Positions 15,468 to 25,298 of a DNA stretch of 64,000 nt are shown one piece after another. Both the position numbers and the translations under genes were made by a program. Source of the stretch: Thauera chlorobenzoica (lineage in GTDB: Bacteria; Pseudomonadota; Gammaproteobacteria; Burkholderiales; Rhodocyclaceae); the NCBI RefSeq assembly GCF_001922305.1, contig NZ_CP018839.1, positions 682,001 through 746,000 of the forward strand, read 5' to 3'. A model generated the notes under the pieces. It was not told the DNA's origin and made no database searches. It was given only the letters and a program-made list of their open reading frames with translations. How positions within the stretch are numbered: position 1 is the first letter of the stretch; each line of letters begins with the position of its first letter.

Positions 15468-16382
15468 GTGGAGCAATCGACGAGGACCGTGGTATTCGCC
15501 GACCTGACAGGAAGCACCGGTCTGTTCGAGTCGGCGGGCAACGTGGTGGCGACCCAGATCGTCACCCGGTGCACGCACGTCCTCGGCCGCCACCTCGCCG
15601 CCGCCGGGGGCGACGTGGTGAAGTTTCTCGGCGACGGCGTGCTGGTGCTGTTCGACGACCCGATCGCCGCGGTGCAGGCCACCGCGCGTATGCAGGACGT
15701 GCTGCAGGAGCTGGCCACCGTCGAGCTGCGCTGCGCCCCGCTGGGGGTCAAGACCGGCATCGACCGCGGTGCCGTGGTCGAATACGACGGCGACTGCTAC
15801 GGCGATCCGGTCAACGTCGCCGCGCGCCTGTGCGACCGCGCCCAGGCCGGTGAAGTCCTGATCGGCGAGCCGGTGTTCGGCAGCCTGCCCGAGGGCCTGC
15901 GCCTGGCCTGCCACAGCCTCGATCGCATCACCCTGAAGGGCAAGGCCGAGCCGCTGCGGGTATGGCGGGTGGACTTCGCGCGTACCGCCGAAACCACCCT
16001 GGCGAGCCTGCTCGACTACCGCGAGCTGCTCGACGGCGTGCGCCCGCTGCAGCGCATCGACCTCGGCCGCCTCGACCAGCATATCGAGCTGCACCCCGGC
16101 GACGGCCCGCTGATCATCGGTCGCGGCGAAGGCGCGGGCTTCGCGGTGGACGATCCGCGCGTGTCGCGACGCCATGCGCGCATCGAATGGGCCGGCGAGC
16201 AGTGCGTCCTCACCGACTTCAGCAGCAACGGCAGCTGGGTGCATTTTTCCGGTGCCGCGGCGCCGGTGCAGTTGCGCCGCGAACGATGCACGCTGCACGG
16301 CGAGGGCGAAATCTTCCTCGGCACGGCGCCGGACGACTTTACCGCGCCGACGCTCGGCTTCCGCGTCATCGATGAGCGCTGA
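15468..16382 (+). CDS. Class III adenylate/guanylate cyclase with C-terminal FHA domain
   Basis: The 304-residue protein starts at GTG. Residues 5-170 form a class III nucleotide cyclase catalytic domain. The metal-binding Asp residues are in FADLTGST (Asp12) and VKFLGDG (Asp56), with Lys52. Asp113, Asn116 and Arg120 are in YGDPVNVAAR, so the site looks complete. Residues about 205-300 form an FHA domain with IIGRG, SRRHARIEW and SSNGSWV, which binds phosphothreonine. The fusion suggests cyclic nucleotide production controlled by, or recruited to, a phosphorylated partner. No Ser/Thr kinase gene is nearby. The end lies 76 bases before the efflux adaptor start, so co-transcription is likely. 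Confidence 0.88.
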   Translation: MEQSTRTVVFADLTGSTGLFESAGNVVATQIVTRCTHVLGRHLAAAGGDVVKFLGDGVLVLFDDPIAAVQATARMQDVLQELATVELRCAPLGVKTGIDRGAVVEYDGDCYGDPVNVAARLCDRAQAGEVLIGEPVFGSLPEGLRLACHSLDRITLKGKAEPLRVWRVDFARTAETTLASLLDYRELLDGVRPLQRIDLGRLDQHIELHPGDGPLIIGRGEGAGFAVDDPRVSRRHARIEWAGEQCVLTDFSSNGSWVHFSGAAAPVQLRRERCTLHGEGEIFLGTAPDDFTAPTLGFRVIDER

Positions 16383-16458
16383 ACGGGCCGCCGTTCCTCC
16401 GCTTCCCGAGCGCTCGCTGCCCCTCCGCCCACTTCCCGATCCTGCGCCTGCTGCCCCG

Positions 16459-17448
16459 ATGAAGCTTCTCACCGCCCTGCTGGCCTTGTGGCCGCTGTTC
16501 GTCTTCGCCCAGGACTGGAGCAGCCGCCCGCTGTCGGCAATCGCCCTCTACCCCGAGTTCCGCGCTCCGGCCGCGGTGCACCCGCGCGAAGAGGCGAGCC
16601 TCGCGGCCGAAGTGGCGGCGCGGGTCGTCGCCCTGCCGCTGCGCGAAGGCGAGGCCGCCGCGCGCGGCGCCGAACTGGCGCGCCTGGATGACGCCGCCTA
16701 TCGCATCGAGCGCGAGCGCAGCCGGGCCCAGCTCGTCCTCGTCGAGCGCCGCATCGGCCTCGCCCGCGCCCAGCTCGAGCAGGCGCGCGCGCTGGCCGCG
16801 CGCGGTTTCATCAGCGCCGATGGCCTGCGCATCCGCGAGACCGAGCTCGGCGTGCTGCAAAGCGAGCGTGCCGCCGCCGCGGCCGCCCTGGCGGGGGCCG
16901 AGCTGGCGCTCGCGCGCTGCGTGGTCCGCGCCCCCTTCGCTGGGGTGGTGCGCGCGCGCCTGGCCGGCGTCGGCGATCTGGCCGCGCCCGGCACGCCGCT
17001 GCTGCGCTTCACCGCCAGCGCCGATGCCGAAGTGCGCGCGCAGGTGCCGGCGGGGCGGATCGACAGCCTGCTCGCCGCCGCCGAATGGACCCTGGAAGCC
17101 GGCGGCGGCAGCCATGCGCTGCGCCTGTTGCGGGTGTCGCCGCTGCTCGAGGCCGCGGGCCAGGTGCGCGAAGCCGTGTTCGCCGCCGATGCCGCGTTGC
17201 CGCCCGGTCTTGCCGGCGAGCTGCGCTGGCGCAGCGCGCAGCCCCACCTGCCGCCGGCCTACGTGCAGCAGCGCGACGGCGTGCTCGGGGCCTGGGTCGA
17301 GCGCGACGGCCGGCCGCTCTTCGTTGCCCTCCCCGAAGCGCAGGCCGGCCGCCCGGTGGCGGTGGACTGGCCGCCCGCTACCGCGCTCATCGACGAGGGC
17401 CGCTTCGCCCTCGAGCGCGCCGCGCCCGCAGTGAAGGCGGCGCCGTGA
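16459..17448 (+). CDS. RND efflux periplasmic adaptor (membrane fusion protein)
   Basis: This 329-residue HlyD/AcrA-type adaptor links an inner-membrane RND pump to an outer-membrane channel. It has a signal peptide (MKLLTALLALWPLFVFAQ), a lipoyl half-domain, a coiled-coil hairpin rich in Glu/Arg/Ala (about residues 75-145), and the second lipoyl half VVRAPFAGVVRARLAGVGD. The start was placed at MKLLTALL because it begins the signal peptide; the open frame from 16174 overlaps the cyclase gene. The pump gene follows eleven bases after the stop. No outer-membrane factor gene is adjacent. Confidence 0.9.
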   Translation: MKLLTALLALWPLFVFAQDWSSRPLSAIALYPEFRAPAAVHPREEASLAAEVAARVVALPLREGEAAARGAELARLDDAAYRIERERSRAQLVLVERRIGLARAQLEQARALAARGFISADGLRIRETELGVLQSERAAAAAALAGAELALARCVVRAPFAGVVRARLAGVGDLAAPGTPLLRFTASADAEVRAQVPAGRIDSLLAAAEWTLEAGGGSHALRLLRVSPLLEAAGQVREAVFAADAALPPGLAGELRWRSAQPHLPPAYVQQRDGVLGAWVERDGRPLFVALPEAQAGRPVAVDWPPATALIDEGRFALERAAPAVKAAP

Positions 17449-17458
17449 ACAGCGCGTG

Positions 17459-20400
17459 ATGAAGTCCCTCTACGCGCGCCTGATCGGCAACGCGCCGCTC
17501 GCCAACATCACCTTCATCATGGTGCTGCTCGGCGGGCTGCTGAGCTATCTGACGATGCCGCGGGCGCAGGACCCGGAGATCAACTTCAACTGGGTCAGTA
17601 TCGTCACCAGCCTGCCCGGGGCGTCGGCCGAGGACGTCGAGCGCGAGCTCACCGGGCCGCTTGAAGACGCGATCCGCCAGGTCAAGGACATCCGCTTCGT
17701 GTCCTCGTCCAGCCGCGAGAGCGTGTCCTCGATCCTGGTGCGCTTCGAGGAATTGTCCGAGCGCCAGTTCGACAAGCGCGTCAACGACTTGCGCCGCGAA
17801 ATCCAGAACAAGGCGGCGGCCGAGCTGCCGGCCGAGGCGAAGGACCCGGTGGTGGTCGAGATCACCAGCTCGAACGGCTTTCCGACCGCGATCCTGGTGC
17901 TCCACGGGGCGGGCGGGGAGCCGTTGCGGCGCGCCGCGTTCACGATGAAGAAGGCGCTCGAAGGCCTCGCCGGGGTCGACCAGGTGATCGCCGCCGGCTT
18001 CGACGAGCCGCAGCTGCAGGTCGATTTCGATCCGGTACAGGTGGCCGCAGCGGGGCTGTCGCCGGTCGCGCTCGCCGACGGAGTGGCGGCCTGGTTCCGC
18101 AACACCCTCGCCGGCCGGGTGCGGGTGGCGGACCGCGAGTGGCTGGTGCGTCTCGAGGGCAAGACCCCCGACCCCGAGACGCTGGCGCAGGTGGCGGTGG
18201 TGACCCCCGCCGGGCGGGTGGCGGTGGATGAGGTGGCGGCGGTGGTGCGCGGCCACGAGCGCGCCGACCAGCTGGTCAGCTACCACGGGCGGCCGGCGGT
18301 GATGCTGTCGATCACCAAGCAGGTCGGGACCAACACCTTGGCGCTGGTCGAGCGCCTGCACGGCTTCGCCGCCGAGCGCAATCCGCTGCTTGCCGGCGAG
18401 GGGCTGCAGCTGACGCTGGTCGACGACCAGACCCATGCCACCCGCCAGGCGATCGGGGTGATGGAGACGAACGCGCTGTTCGGCCTCGCCGCGGTGCTGG
18501 GGATGTGCTGGGTCTTCCTCGGCTCGCGCCTGGCGCTGCTGGTCGGGCTGGGGGTGCCGTTCGCGCTCGCCGGCACCTTCATCGCCGCCGACCTGATCGG
18601 CTCGACCCTGAACCTGACCGTGCTGCTCGGCGTGGTCATTGCGCTCGGCATGCTGGTCGATGACGCGGTGGTGGTGGTGGAGGCGATTTACTACCGCTTG
18701 CAGCGCGGCGAGGCGCCGGCCGCGGCGGTGATCGGGGGCGTGGGCGAAGTGGGCCTGCCGGTGCTGAGCGCGGTGCTGACCACGATCGCCGCCTTCCTGC
18801 CGCTGATGCTGCTCCCCGGCATCCTCGGCAAGTTCATGTTCGTGGTGCCGTTCGTGGTCACCGTCGGCCTGCTGGTGAGCCTGTTCGAGGCGTTCTGGAT
18901 CCTGCCCGCGCACGTCCTCGGCCTGCGCCTGCAGCTCGCCCGCCGGCGCACCCGGGCGCAGGCGCTGCGCGAGCGCTTCACCCACGCGCTGCGGGTGAAG
19001 TACGCCCGCGCCCTGGTCGGCGTGCTGCGCCGGCCACGCCTCGGGCTGGGCGTGCTGGTGCTGGTGATGGCGGTGGCGGGGGGCGCGGTGGCGGGTGGGC
19101 TGGTGAAGATCCAGTTCTTCGCCTTCGATTCGAAGCGCCTGTTCTACGTCAGCGTCGACATGCCCGCCGGCACCCCTCCCGAGCGCACCCTGGCCGCTGC
19201 CGAGCGTGCCGCCGCGGTGCTGGAGAAGGCGCTCGACGGCGCCGGGCTGCGCGCGATCACCAGCTACGCCGGGCTCAAGTTCACCGATACCGAGCCGGTG
19301 TATGGCGACCAGTACGGCCAGGTGCTGGTCTCCCTGCTGCCGCGCGCGGACGGAATGCGCGACACCGGCGAGATCGTCGCCGCCGTGCGTCCGCTGGTCG
19401 CTGCGCTGCAGGGCGAGGCGCGCTACGCCTTCCTCGAAGTGAAGGGCGGGCCGCCGACGGCGAAGCCGGTGTCGGTGAAGCTGAAGTCCGACGATTACGC
19501 CCGGCTGCGCGCCGCGGCCGATGCGCTGCGCGCCGAAGTGGCGCGCCTGCCCGGGGTCCGCGACCTGACCGACGACGACGTTCCCGGGCGCGACGAGATG
19601 CGCCTGCTGCTCAACCGCGAGAAGCTTGCCCGCGCCGGTGTCGCTCCGGCCGAAGTGACGCGCCTGCTGCGCCTGTACGGCGAAGGCGAAGTCGTCGCCA
19701 CCACCCGCGACGCCGGGGAGAAGGTGGAAGTGGTGGTGCGCGCCCGCCCCGAGACCTTCGCCGACGTCACCGCGCTGCTGCAGCGTACGGTGCCGCTGGC
19801 CGGCGGCGGCAGCGTCCAGCTCGGCGAGCTGCTCGACCGTGAGCTGCGCCTGTCGAAGGGCTACATCCGCCACTACCAGCTCACCCGCGCGATCACCGTC
19901 GAGGCCGAGCTCGACCGCAGCCAGCTCGACACCGTGGCGGCCAACGACCGCCTGAAGGCGGCCTGGGCGCGACTCGGGCCACAGCATCCCGGGGTCGAGC
20001 TCGACTTCTCCGGCGAGCTCGAGGACATCGAGGAAAGCCTCGATGCGATGGGCAAGCTCTTCGTCCTCGGCCTGGGCCTGATCTACCTGATCCTCGCCAC
20101 CCAGTTCCGCAGCTACTGGCAGCCCTTCATCATCCTGCTGACGGTGCCGCTGGCGTTTACCGGGGTGGTGTTCGGGCTGCTGCTGTCGGGCAACCCGTTG
20201 TCGCTGTATACGCTGTACGGGGTCATCGCCCTGACCGGGATCGCGGTCAACTCGGCGATCGTGCTGATCGATGCCGCCAACGAGCGCCGCGCCGCCGGGA
20301 TGAGCGTGCAGCACGCCGCGATCTACGCCGGACGGCGGCGGGTGGTGCCGATCCTGATCACCTCCACCACCACCATCGGCGGCCTGTTCTCGCTCGCGGC

Positions 20401-20578
20401 GGGGCTGGGAGGAAAATCGTTGATGTGGGGGCCGGTGGCGGCGAGCATCGTCTGGGGGCTGGGGTTCTCCACGGTGCTGACGCTGTTCGCGGTGCCGCTG
20501 GTGTATCGGATGGCGATGCGGGGCGCGGGGGGGTCGGCGCGGGCGGGCAGGCTGTTACATTCCGGGCATCCGACGTGA
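17459..20578 (+). CDS. RND-family multidrug efflux inner-membrane transporter
   Basis: The 1039-residue product is a full-length AcrB/MexF-type proton-driven pump with two sets of six transmembrane helices and two large periplasmic loops. The proton-relay Asp pair is in GMLVDDAVVVVEA of the fourth helix. The N-terminus is NAPLANITFIMVLLGGLLSYLTMPRAQDPEINFNW, with the conserved PRAQDPE segment. The ATG at 17459 directly follows a GTG and overlaps no upstream gene. It pairs with the adaptor upstream. Sequence resembles the HAE1 or heavy-metal-type branch broadly; the substrate is not evident. Confidence 0.93.
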   Translation: MKSLYARLIGNAPLANITFIMVLLGGLLSYLTMPRAQDPEINFNWVSIVTSLPGASAEDVERELTGPLEDAIRQVKDIRFVSSSSRESVSSILVRFEELSERQFDKRVNDLRREIQNKAAAELPAEAKDPVVVEITSSNGFPTAILVLHGAGGEPLRRAAFTMKKALEGLAGVDQVIAAGFDEPQLQVDFDPVQVAAAGLSPVALADGVAAWFRNTLAGRVRVADREWLVRLEGKTPDPETLAQVAVVTPAGRVAVDEVAAVVRGHERADQLVSYHGRPAVMLSITKQVGTNTLALVERLHGFAAERNPLLAGEGLQLTLVDDQTHATRQAIGVMETNALFGLAAVLGMCWVFLGSRLALLVGLGVPFALAGTFIAADLIGSTLNLTVLLGVVIALGMLVDDAVVVVEAIYYRLQRGEAPAAAVIGGVGEVGLPVLSAVLTTIAAFLPLMLLPGILGKFMFVVPFVVTVGLLVSLFEAFWILPAHVLGLRLQLARRRTRAQALRERFTHALRVKYARALVGVLRRPRLGLGVLVLVMAVAGGAVAGGLVKIQFFAFDSKRLFYVSVDMPAGTPPERTLAAAERAAAVLEKALDGAGLRAITSYAGLKFTDTEPVYGDQYGQVLVSLLPRADGMRDTGEIVAAVRPLVAALQGEARYAFLEVKGGPPTAKPVSVKLKSDDYARLRAAADALRAEVARLPGVRDLTDDDVPGRDEMRLLLNREKLARAGVAPAEVTRLLRLYGEGEVVATTRDAGEKVEVVVRARPETFADVTALLQRTVPLAGGGSVQLGELLDRELRLSKGYIRHYQLTRAITVEAELDRSQLDTVAANDRLKAAWARLGPQHPGVELDFSGELEDIEESLDAMGKLFVLGLGLIYLILATQFRSYWQPFIILLTVPLAFTGVVFGLLLSGNPLSLYTLYGVIALTGIAVNSAIVLIDAANERRAAGMSVQHAAIYAGRRRVVPILITSTTTIGGLFSLAAGLGGKSLMWGPVAASIVWGLGFSTVLTLFAVPLVYRMAMRGAGGSARAGRLLHSGHPT

Positions 20579-20645
20579 ACCATTTCCTCGCGGCCGACGT
20601 GCGCAAGCGTGCATGCTGGCTCCAGAGCAATCAGGATCTGTCGAT

Positions 20646-23300
20646 ATGAGCAAGCCCGCCCGCCGCCATCCTCCCGCCCGCAGAGCGCTGCTGGTGGTGC
20701 TCGCCTATGCGCTCGGCGCGGGTCTGTGGATTGTGTTTTCCGACGCCTGGCTGGTACGGCTGGTGAGCGAGCCGGAGCGCCAGGCCCCGCTCCAGACCTG
20801 GAAAGGGTGGTTTTTCGTCGCCGTCACCGCCGGCCTGCTGTTCGCGCTGCTGCTGGCGCAGTTCCGCGCGCTCGAAGCCTCGAACGCGCGCGCGCGCCGC
20901 CTGGCCGGGCGCCTGAAGCTGATTCTGGCGTCGATGGACGACCTGGTGTTCGTGTTCGACGCCGACAACCGCATCGTCGACCACTATCCGGCGGACCATC
21001 CGCTGCTGTTCGTTCCGCCGTCGGCGTTCCGCGGCCATCCGGTGGACAAGATCGGCCTGCCCGCGCAAGTGGGCGCAGCCTACCTCGCCGCGCTGGCGGC
21101 GGTGCGCGCCGGGGGGCAGGCGCAGACCATCGACTACGCGCTGTCCTACGACGGCCAGCGGCGCTGGTTCAGCGCCCGGCTGTCGCCGATGACGAGCGAA
21201 GCGGGGGCGGAAAGCGGGGACGATGTGCTCGCGGTGGTGCGCGAGATCACCGACCTGAAGAGCAGCGAGCAGCGCTTCCGTGCGCTGTTCGAGGACGTCG
21301 AGCACATCGCCGTGCAGGGCTACGATGAAAACCGCCGGGTGCTGTTCTGGAACGCGGCGAGCGAGGGGCTGTACGGCTATTCCCGGGACGAGGCGCTCGG
21401 GCGCTGTTTCGACGAACTGATCGTGCCCCCGGAGATGCGTGCCGAGGTGCGGCGCCTGCATCGCGCCTGGGTCGAGGGCGGGCGGCCGATTCCGGCCGGC
21501 GAGATCGAAATGCTCGCCAAGGACGGCAGCCGCGTCCCGGTGTTCTCGAGCCACACGATGCTGCGCAATGCGCGCGGCGGCCGGGAGATGTACTGCATCG
21601 ACATCGACCTGCGGGCACAGGCCGAAGCGCGCGAGCAGCTGCGCCTGGCCGCCCAGGTGTTCGAAAACAGCGGCGAGGCGATCCTGATCGTCGATGCCGG
21701 GCACCGGGTGATCGCCGCCAACCGCGCGTTCAGCCGCATCAGCGGCCATGCCGAGGCGGAGGTGCTCGGGCGCGAGCCCACCTTCCTGTGCGGCGAGGCC
21801 GGCGACGACGCCGGCACGCTCGCCGGGATCTGGGCCGCGGTCGAGGCGCACGGCCACTGGCAGGGCGAGGTGCGCAGCCGGCGGCACGACGATACGCCGT
21901 ATCCGGCCTGGCTGGTGGCGAGCGCGGTGCGCGACGAGGGGGGCGCCCTGACTCACTACATCGTGATTTTTGCCGACATCGGCGAGCGCAAGGCGATCGA
22001 GGCCCGGCTCGCCTACCTCGCCCACCACGACGTGCTCACCGGGCTGCCCAACCGGATGCTGGCGCGCGACCGCCTGGAACAGGCGCTGGCGCTGGCGGCG
22101 CGTGCGCAGCAGCGGGTGGCGCTGATGTTCCTCGACCTCGATCACTTCAAGAACATCAACGACACCCTCGGCCACGGCGTCGGCGACAGGCTGCTGCAGT
22201 CGGTGGCGGCCCGGCTCGAGAGCTGCGTGCGGCGCAGCGACACGGTCAGCCGCCAGGGCGGGGACGAGTTCCTGATCGTGCTCACCGCACTGAGCGAGCT
22301 CGACAGCGTGTCACGCATCGCCACCGACATCCTGGAGGCGATGGCGCCCGGCTTCGAGGTCGATGGCCATGCGCTGGCGTGCAGCTTTTCGATCGGGATC
22401 GCGCTCTATCCCGACGATGGCGCCGACTTCGACACCCTGCTGCTGAAAGCCGACACCGCGATGTACCACGCCAAGGAAGCGGGGCGGAACGCCTACCGCT
22501 TCTTCACCGAGCACATGAACGCCGAGGCCCGCGAGCGGCTGCAGATCCAGAGCCTGCTGCACGGCGCCGCCGAGCGCGGCGAGCTGTGCCTGCACTACCA
22601 GCCCCAGTTCGACCTGGTCTCGGGCGAGCTGGCCTGTGCCGAGGCCTTGCTGCGCTGGAACAGCGCCGAGCTCGGGCAGGTGTCGCCGGCGCGTTTCATT
22701 CCCGTCGCCGAGGAAAGCGGGCTGATCGTGCCGGTCGGCGAATGGGCGCTGCGCGAGGCCTGTCGCCAGGCCGAGAGCTGGCGCCGGACAGGCTTTGCGG
22801 TGCCGGTGGCGGTCAACCTTTCGGCCCTGCAGTTCCGCCGCAGCGACCCGGTGGAGCTGCTCGAGCGGGTGCTGGCCGAGAGCGGCCTGCCGGCGGCACA
22901 GCTCGAACTGGAGCTGACCGAGTCGGTCCTGGTGCAGGACAGCGGGGGGGGTACCCTCGAGCGCCTGCGCCGGCTGAAGGCGCTGGGGGTGAGCCTGGCG
23001 ATCGACGACTTCGGCACCGGTTTTTCCAGCCTCGCCTACCTGCGCCGCTTCCCGATCGACAAGCTGAAGATCGACCAGGCGTTCGTGCGCGATATCGCCA
23101 CCGACCCGGAGGACGCGGCGATCGTGAACCTGGTCATCGAGCTTGGCCGCATCCTGAGGATCAGGACGGTGGCCGAAGGGGTGGAGAGCGAGGCGCAGCT
23201 GCGCTTTCTGGCCGAGCGCGGCTGCGACATGGTCCAGGGGTATCATTTCGCCCGACCGATGACGGCCGCGCAGTTCGAGGCACAATACCGCGCCCCATGA
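20646..23300 (+). CDS. Membrane PAS-GGDEF-EAL cyclic-di-GMP signalling protein
   Basis: The 884-residue protein has two N-terminal membrane helices (about residues 15-40 and 57-77) and three PAS-like sensor domains (about 85-200, 210-325 and 335-450). A diguanylate cyclase domain follows with an intact GGDEF motif. An inhibitory RxxD site (RRSD) lies five residues before it. The C-terminal EAL domain keeps EALLRW, ELTESVL, DDFGTGFSS and KIDQAF, so it looks phosphodiesterase-competent. Both synthesis and degradation of c-di-GMP are therefore possible, with PAS input deciding the balance. The ATG at 20646 was preferred to one at 20613 because of its ribosome-site context. Confidence 0.93.
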   Translation: MSKPARRHPPARRALLVVLAYALGAGLWIVFSDAWLVRLVSEPERQAPLQTWKGWFFVAVTAGLLFALLLAQFRALEASNARARRLAGRLKLILASMDDLVFVFDADNRIVDHYPADHPLLFVPPSAFRGHPVDKIGLPAQVGAAYLAALAAVRAGGQAQTIDYALSYDGQRRWFSARLSPMTSEAGAESGDDVLAVVREITDLKSSEQRFRALFEDVEHIAVQGYDENRRVLFWNAASEGLYGYSRDEALGRCFDELIVPPEMRAEVRRLHRAWVEGGRPIPAGEIEMLAKDGSRVPVFSSHTMLRNARGGREMYCIDIDLRAQAEAREQLRLAAQVFENSGEAILIVDAGHRVIAANRAFSRISGHAEAEVLGREPTFLCGEAGDDAGTLAGIWAAVEAHGHWQGEVRSRRHDDTPYPAWLVASAVRDEGGALTHYIVIFADIGERKAIEARLAYLAHHDVLTGLPNRMLARDRLEQALALAARAQQRVALMFLDLDHFKNINDTLGHGVGDRLLQSVAARLESCVRRSDTVSRQGGDEFLIVLTALSELDSVSRIATDILEAMAPGFEVDGHALACSFSIGIALYPDDGADFDTLLLKADTAMYHAKEAGRNAYRFFTEHMNAEARERLQIQSLLHGAAERGELCLHYQPQFDLVSGELACAEALLRWNSAELGQVSPARFIPVAEESGLIVPVGEWALREACRQAESWRRTGFAVPVAVNLSALQFRRSDPVELLERVLAESGLPAAQLELELTESVLVQDSGGGTLERLRRLKALGVSLAIDDFGTGFSSLAYLRRFPIDKLKIDQAFVRDIATDPEDAAIVNLVIELGRILRIRTVAEGVESEAQLRFLAERGCDMVQGYHFARPMTAAQFEAQYRAP

Positions 23301-23318
23301 TGAACTCGCTCCGCTCGA

Positions 23319-23894
23319 ATGAATGCCTTTCTCGTTTCCACCGCCATCGTCGCGCTCGCCGAAATCGGTGACAAGACCCAGCTCCTCGCCTTTCTGCTCG
23401 CCGCCAAGTTCCGCCGCCCGTGGCCGATCGTGCTCGGCATCTTCGCCGCGACCGTGGCCAACCATGCCTTCGCCGCCGCGCTCGGAAGCTGGCTGACCAC
23501 GCTGCTCGGGCCGCAGGCCCTGCGCTGGGTGCTCGGGCTGTCCTTCATCGCGATGGCGCTGTGGACGCTGATCCCGGACAAGCTCGACGAGGACGATGCC
23601 CGGCTGCCGCGGCTGGGCGTGTTCGGCGCCACGCTGGTGGCGTTCTTCCTTGCCGAGATGGGCGACAAGACCCAGGTGGCGACGGTGGCGCTGGCGGCGC
23701 AGTACCAGGCCCTGGTCGCGGTGGTGGCCGGGACCACGCTGGGGATGATGATCGCCAACGTGCCGGCGGTGCTGCTCGGCGAGCGCATCGCCCAGCGCAT
23801 GCCGGTGAAGCTGGTGCATGGGATCGCCGCCGCGCTCTTCGCTGTGCTCGGGGTCGCGACCCTGTTCGGCGCCGGGGCCGCGCTGGGGTTCTGA
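23319..23894 (+). CDS. GDT1/TMEM165 (UPF0016) family divalent cation exporter
   Basis: This 191-residue membrane protein has six predicted helices in two inverted halves. Each half carries the family signature: LAEIGDKTQLL near residue 13 and LAEMGDKTQVA near residue 109. Characterised bacterial members export manganese, and eukaryotic ones exchange Ca2+ or Mn2+ for protons. It follows the GGDEF-EAL gene by 18 bases, and converges with the cysN transcript. Confidence 0.9.
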   Translation: MNAFLVSTAIVALAEIGDKTQLLAFLLAAKFRRPWPIVLGIFAATVANHAFAAALGSWLTTLLGPQALRWVLGLSFIAMALWTLIPDKLDEDDARLPRLGVFGATLVAFFLAEMGDKTQVATVALAAQYQALVAVVAGTTLGMMIANVPAVLLGERIAQRMPVKLVHGIAAALFAVLGVATLFGAGAALGF

Positions 23895-23914
23895 GCGTGC
23901 CGCGGGGGCACATG

Positions 23915-23949
23915 AAAAACGGGGCCGCCCGGACGGCCGGCGACCCCGT
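23915..23949 (-). terminator. Terminator of the cys operon
   Basis: On the minus strand a GC-rich hairpin (outer stem ACGGGG with CCCCGT) is followed by a run of five T residues, about 30 bases past the cysN stop. It lies in the convergent gap and may also affect the GDT1 transcript. Confidence 0.7.
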
Positions 23950-23979
23950 GACGCCCGGCCCGGGCGCGGTGTGAAGCCT

Positions 23980-25260
23980 CTAGCCGATCATGCCGGCGCC
24001 GACGGTGTTGTTGGTGCTCTCGTCGATGATGATGAAGGCGCCGGTGGCACGGTTGTCGGCGTAGCGGTCGGCGACGATCGGCTGCGCAAGCTTGAGGGTG
24101 ACGCGGGCGATGTCGTTCATTGCCAGGCCGCTGGCGGCTTCGTGCTCGAGGGTGTTGACGTCGAGCCGGTAGTCGATCTTCGCCAGCTTGGCCTTCACTT
24201 CGCGGGTGGTGTGGCGCACGAGGTAGGTGCGCGCCGGCGACAGCGGCGCCTCGGCGAGCCAGCACACGGTGGCGTCGATCTGCTTGACCGGCTCCGGCGC
24301 TTCGGCCGACTTGACGATGAGGTCGCCGCGCGAGATGTCGATCTCGTCTTCCAGCAGCAGGGTCACCGACTGCTCGTGGATCGCGCGCGGCAGTGCGGCG
24401 GCGCCGAGTTCGATCGCCTTCACCCGGCTGCTGGCGCCCGAAGGCAGCACGGTGACGGCGTCGCCGACGGCGATCTCGCCCGATTCGACCCGACCCATGA
24501 AGCCGCGGTAGTCGTGCAGCGCAGGGTTGGCCGAGTCCTGCGGACGGCACACGAACTGCACCGGGAAGCGGAAATCCTCGGCCTGCTCGGTGTGGGCGGC
24601 GGGGGCGTTCTCGAGGATGTCGAGCAGCGTCGGGCCGTCGTACCAGGACAGGCGCTCGCCGCGGTCGACGATCATGTCGCCGGCCAGCGCCGAGATCGGG
24701 ATGAAGCGCACGTCCTTGATGCCGAGTTTTCCGGCGAAGGCGAGGTAGTCGGCCTTGATGCGCTCGAACACCGCCTGGTCGTAGTCGACGAGGTCCATCT
24801 TGTTCACCGCCACCACCAGGTGCGGGATGCCGACCAGGCTCGCCAGATACGAGTGGCGGCGGGTCTGGGTGAGCACGCCGCGGCGGGCGTCGATCAGGAT
24901 GATCGCGAGGTTGGCGGTGGACGCCGCGGTCACCATGTTGCGCGTGTACTGCTCGTGCCCCGGGGCGTCGGCGATGATGTACTTGCGTCGGCCGGTGGAG
25001 AAGTAGCGGTAGGCGACGTCGATGGTGATGCCCTGCTCGCGCTCGGCCTGCAGGCCGTCGGTGAGCAGCGACAGGTCGACCGCGCTCATGCCGCGCTTGG
25101 CTGAGGTCTTCTCGATCGCGTTGAGGGTGTCGGCGAGGATGGTCTTGGTGTCGAACAGCAGGCGCCCGATCAGGGTGCTCTTGCCGTCGTCGACGCTGCC
25201 GCAGGTGAGGAAGCGCAGCAGGCCGTTGTCGATCTCGGGCAGGTGTTCAGGGGCGGACAT
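23980..25260 (-). CDS. cysN: Sulfate adenylyltransferase subunit 1 (GTPase)
   Basis: CysN is the GTPase that powers ATP sulfurylase (CysDN), which makes adenosine-5'-phosphosulfate from sulfate and ATP. The 426-residue product has the EF-Tu-like G motifs: GSVDDGKST (21-29), DAPGHEQYTRNM and NKMDLVDY. Beta-barrel domains follow, with no CysC kinase fused at the C-terminus. Two in-frame ATGs lie six bases apart; the downstream one (MSAPEH) is nine bases from an AAGGA site and was preferred to the ATG at 25266. It is the last gene of the leftward cys operon, 38 bases after cysD, and is followed by a terminator. Confidence 0.95.
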   Translation of the reverse strand: MSAPEHLPEIDNGLLRFLTCGSVDDGKSTLIGRLLFDTKTILADTLNAIEKTSAKRGMSAVDLSLLTDGLQAEREQGITIDVAYRYFSTGRRKYIIADAPGHEQYTRNMVTAASTANLAIILIDARRGVLTQTRRHSYLASLVGIPHLVVAVNKMDLVDYDQAVFERIKADYLAFAGKLGIKDVRFIPISALAGDMIVDRGERLSWYDGPTLLDILENAPAAHTEQAEDFRFPVQFVCRPQDSANPALHDYRGFMGRVESGEIAVGDAVTVLPSGASSRVKAIELGAAALPRAIHEQSVTLLLEDEIDISRGDLIVKSAEAPEPVKQIDATVCWLAEAPLSPARTYLVRHTTREVKAKLAKIDYRLDVNTLEHEAASGLAMNDIARVTLKLAQPIVADRYADNRATGAFIIIDESTNNTVGAGMIG

Positions 25261-25298
25261 GGTCATGATTCCTTCAATTCTCTGTGTTCGGTCGCGGG

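Noticed and set aside
17387..20314. 975-codon open frame antisense to the RND pump
   Set aside because: It mirrors the codon structure of a well-supported gene on the other strand; in GC-rich DNA long antisense frames are expected. Its translation is His/Gln/Arg-rich with no motif.
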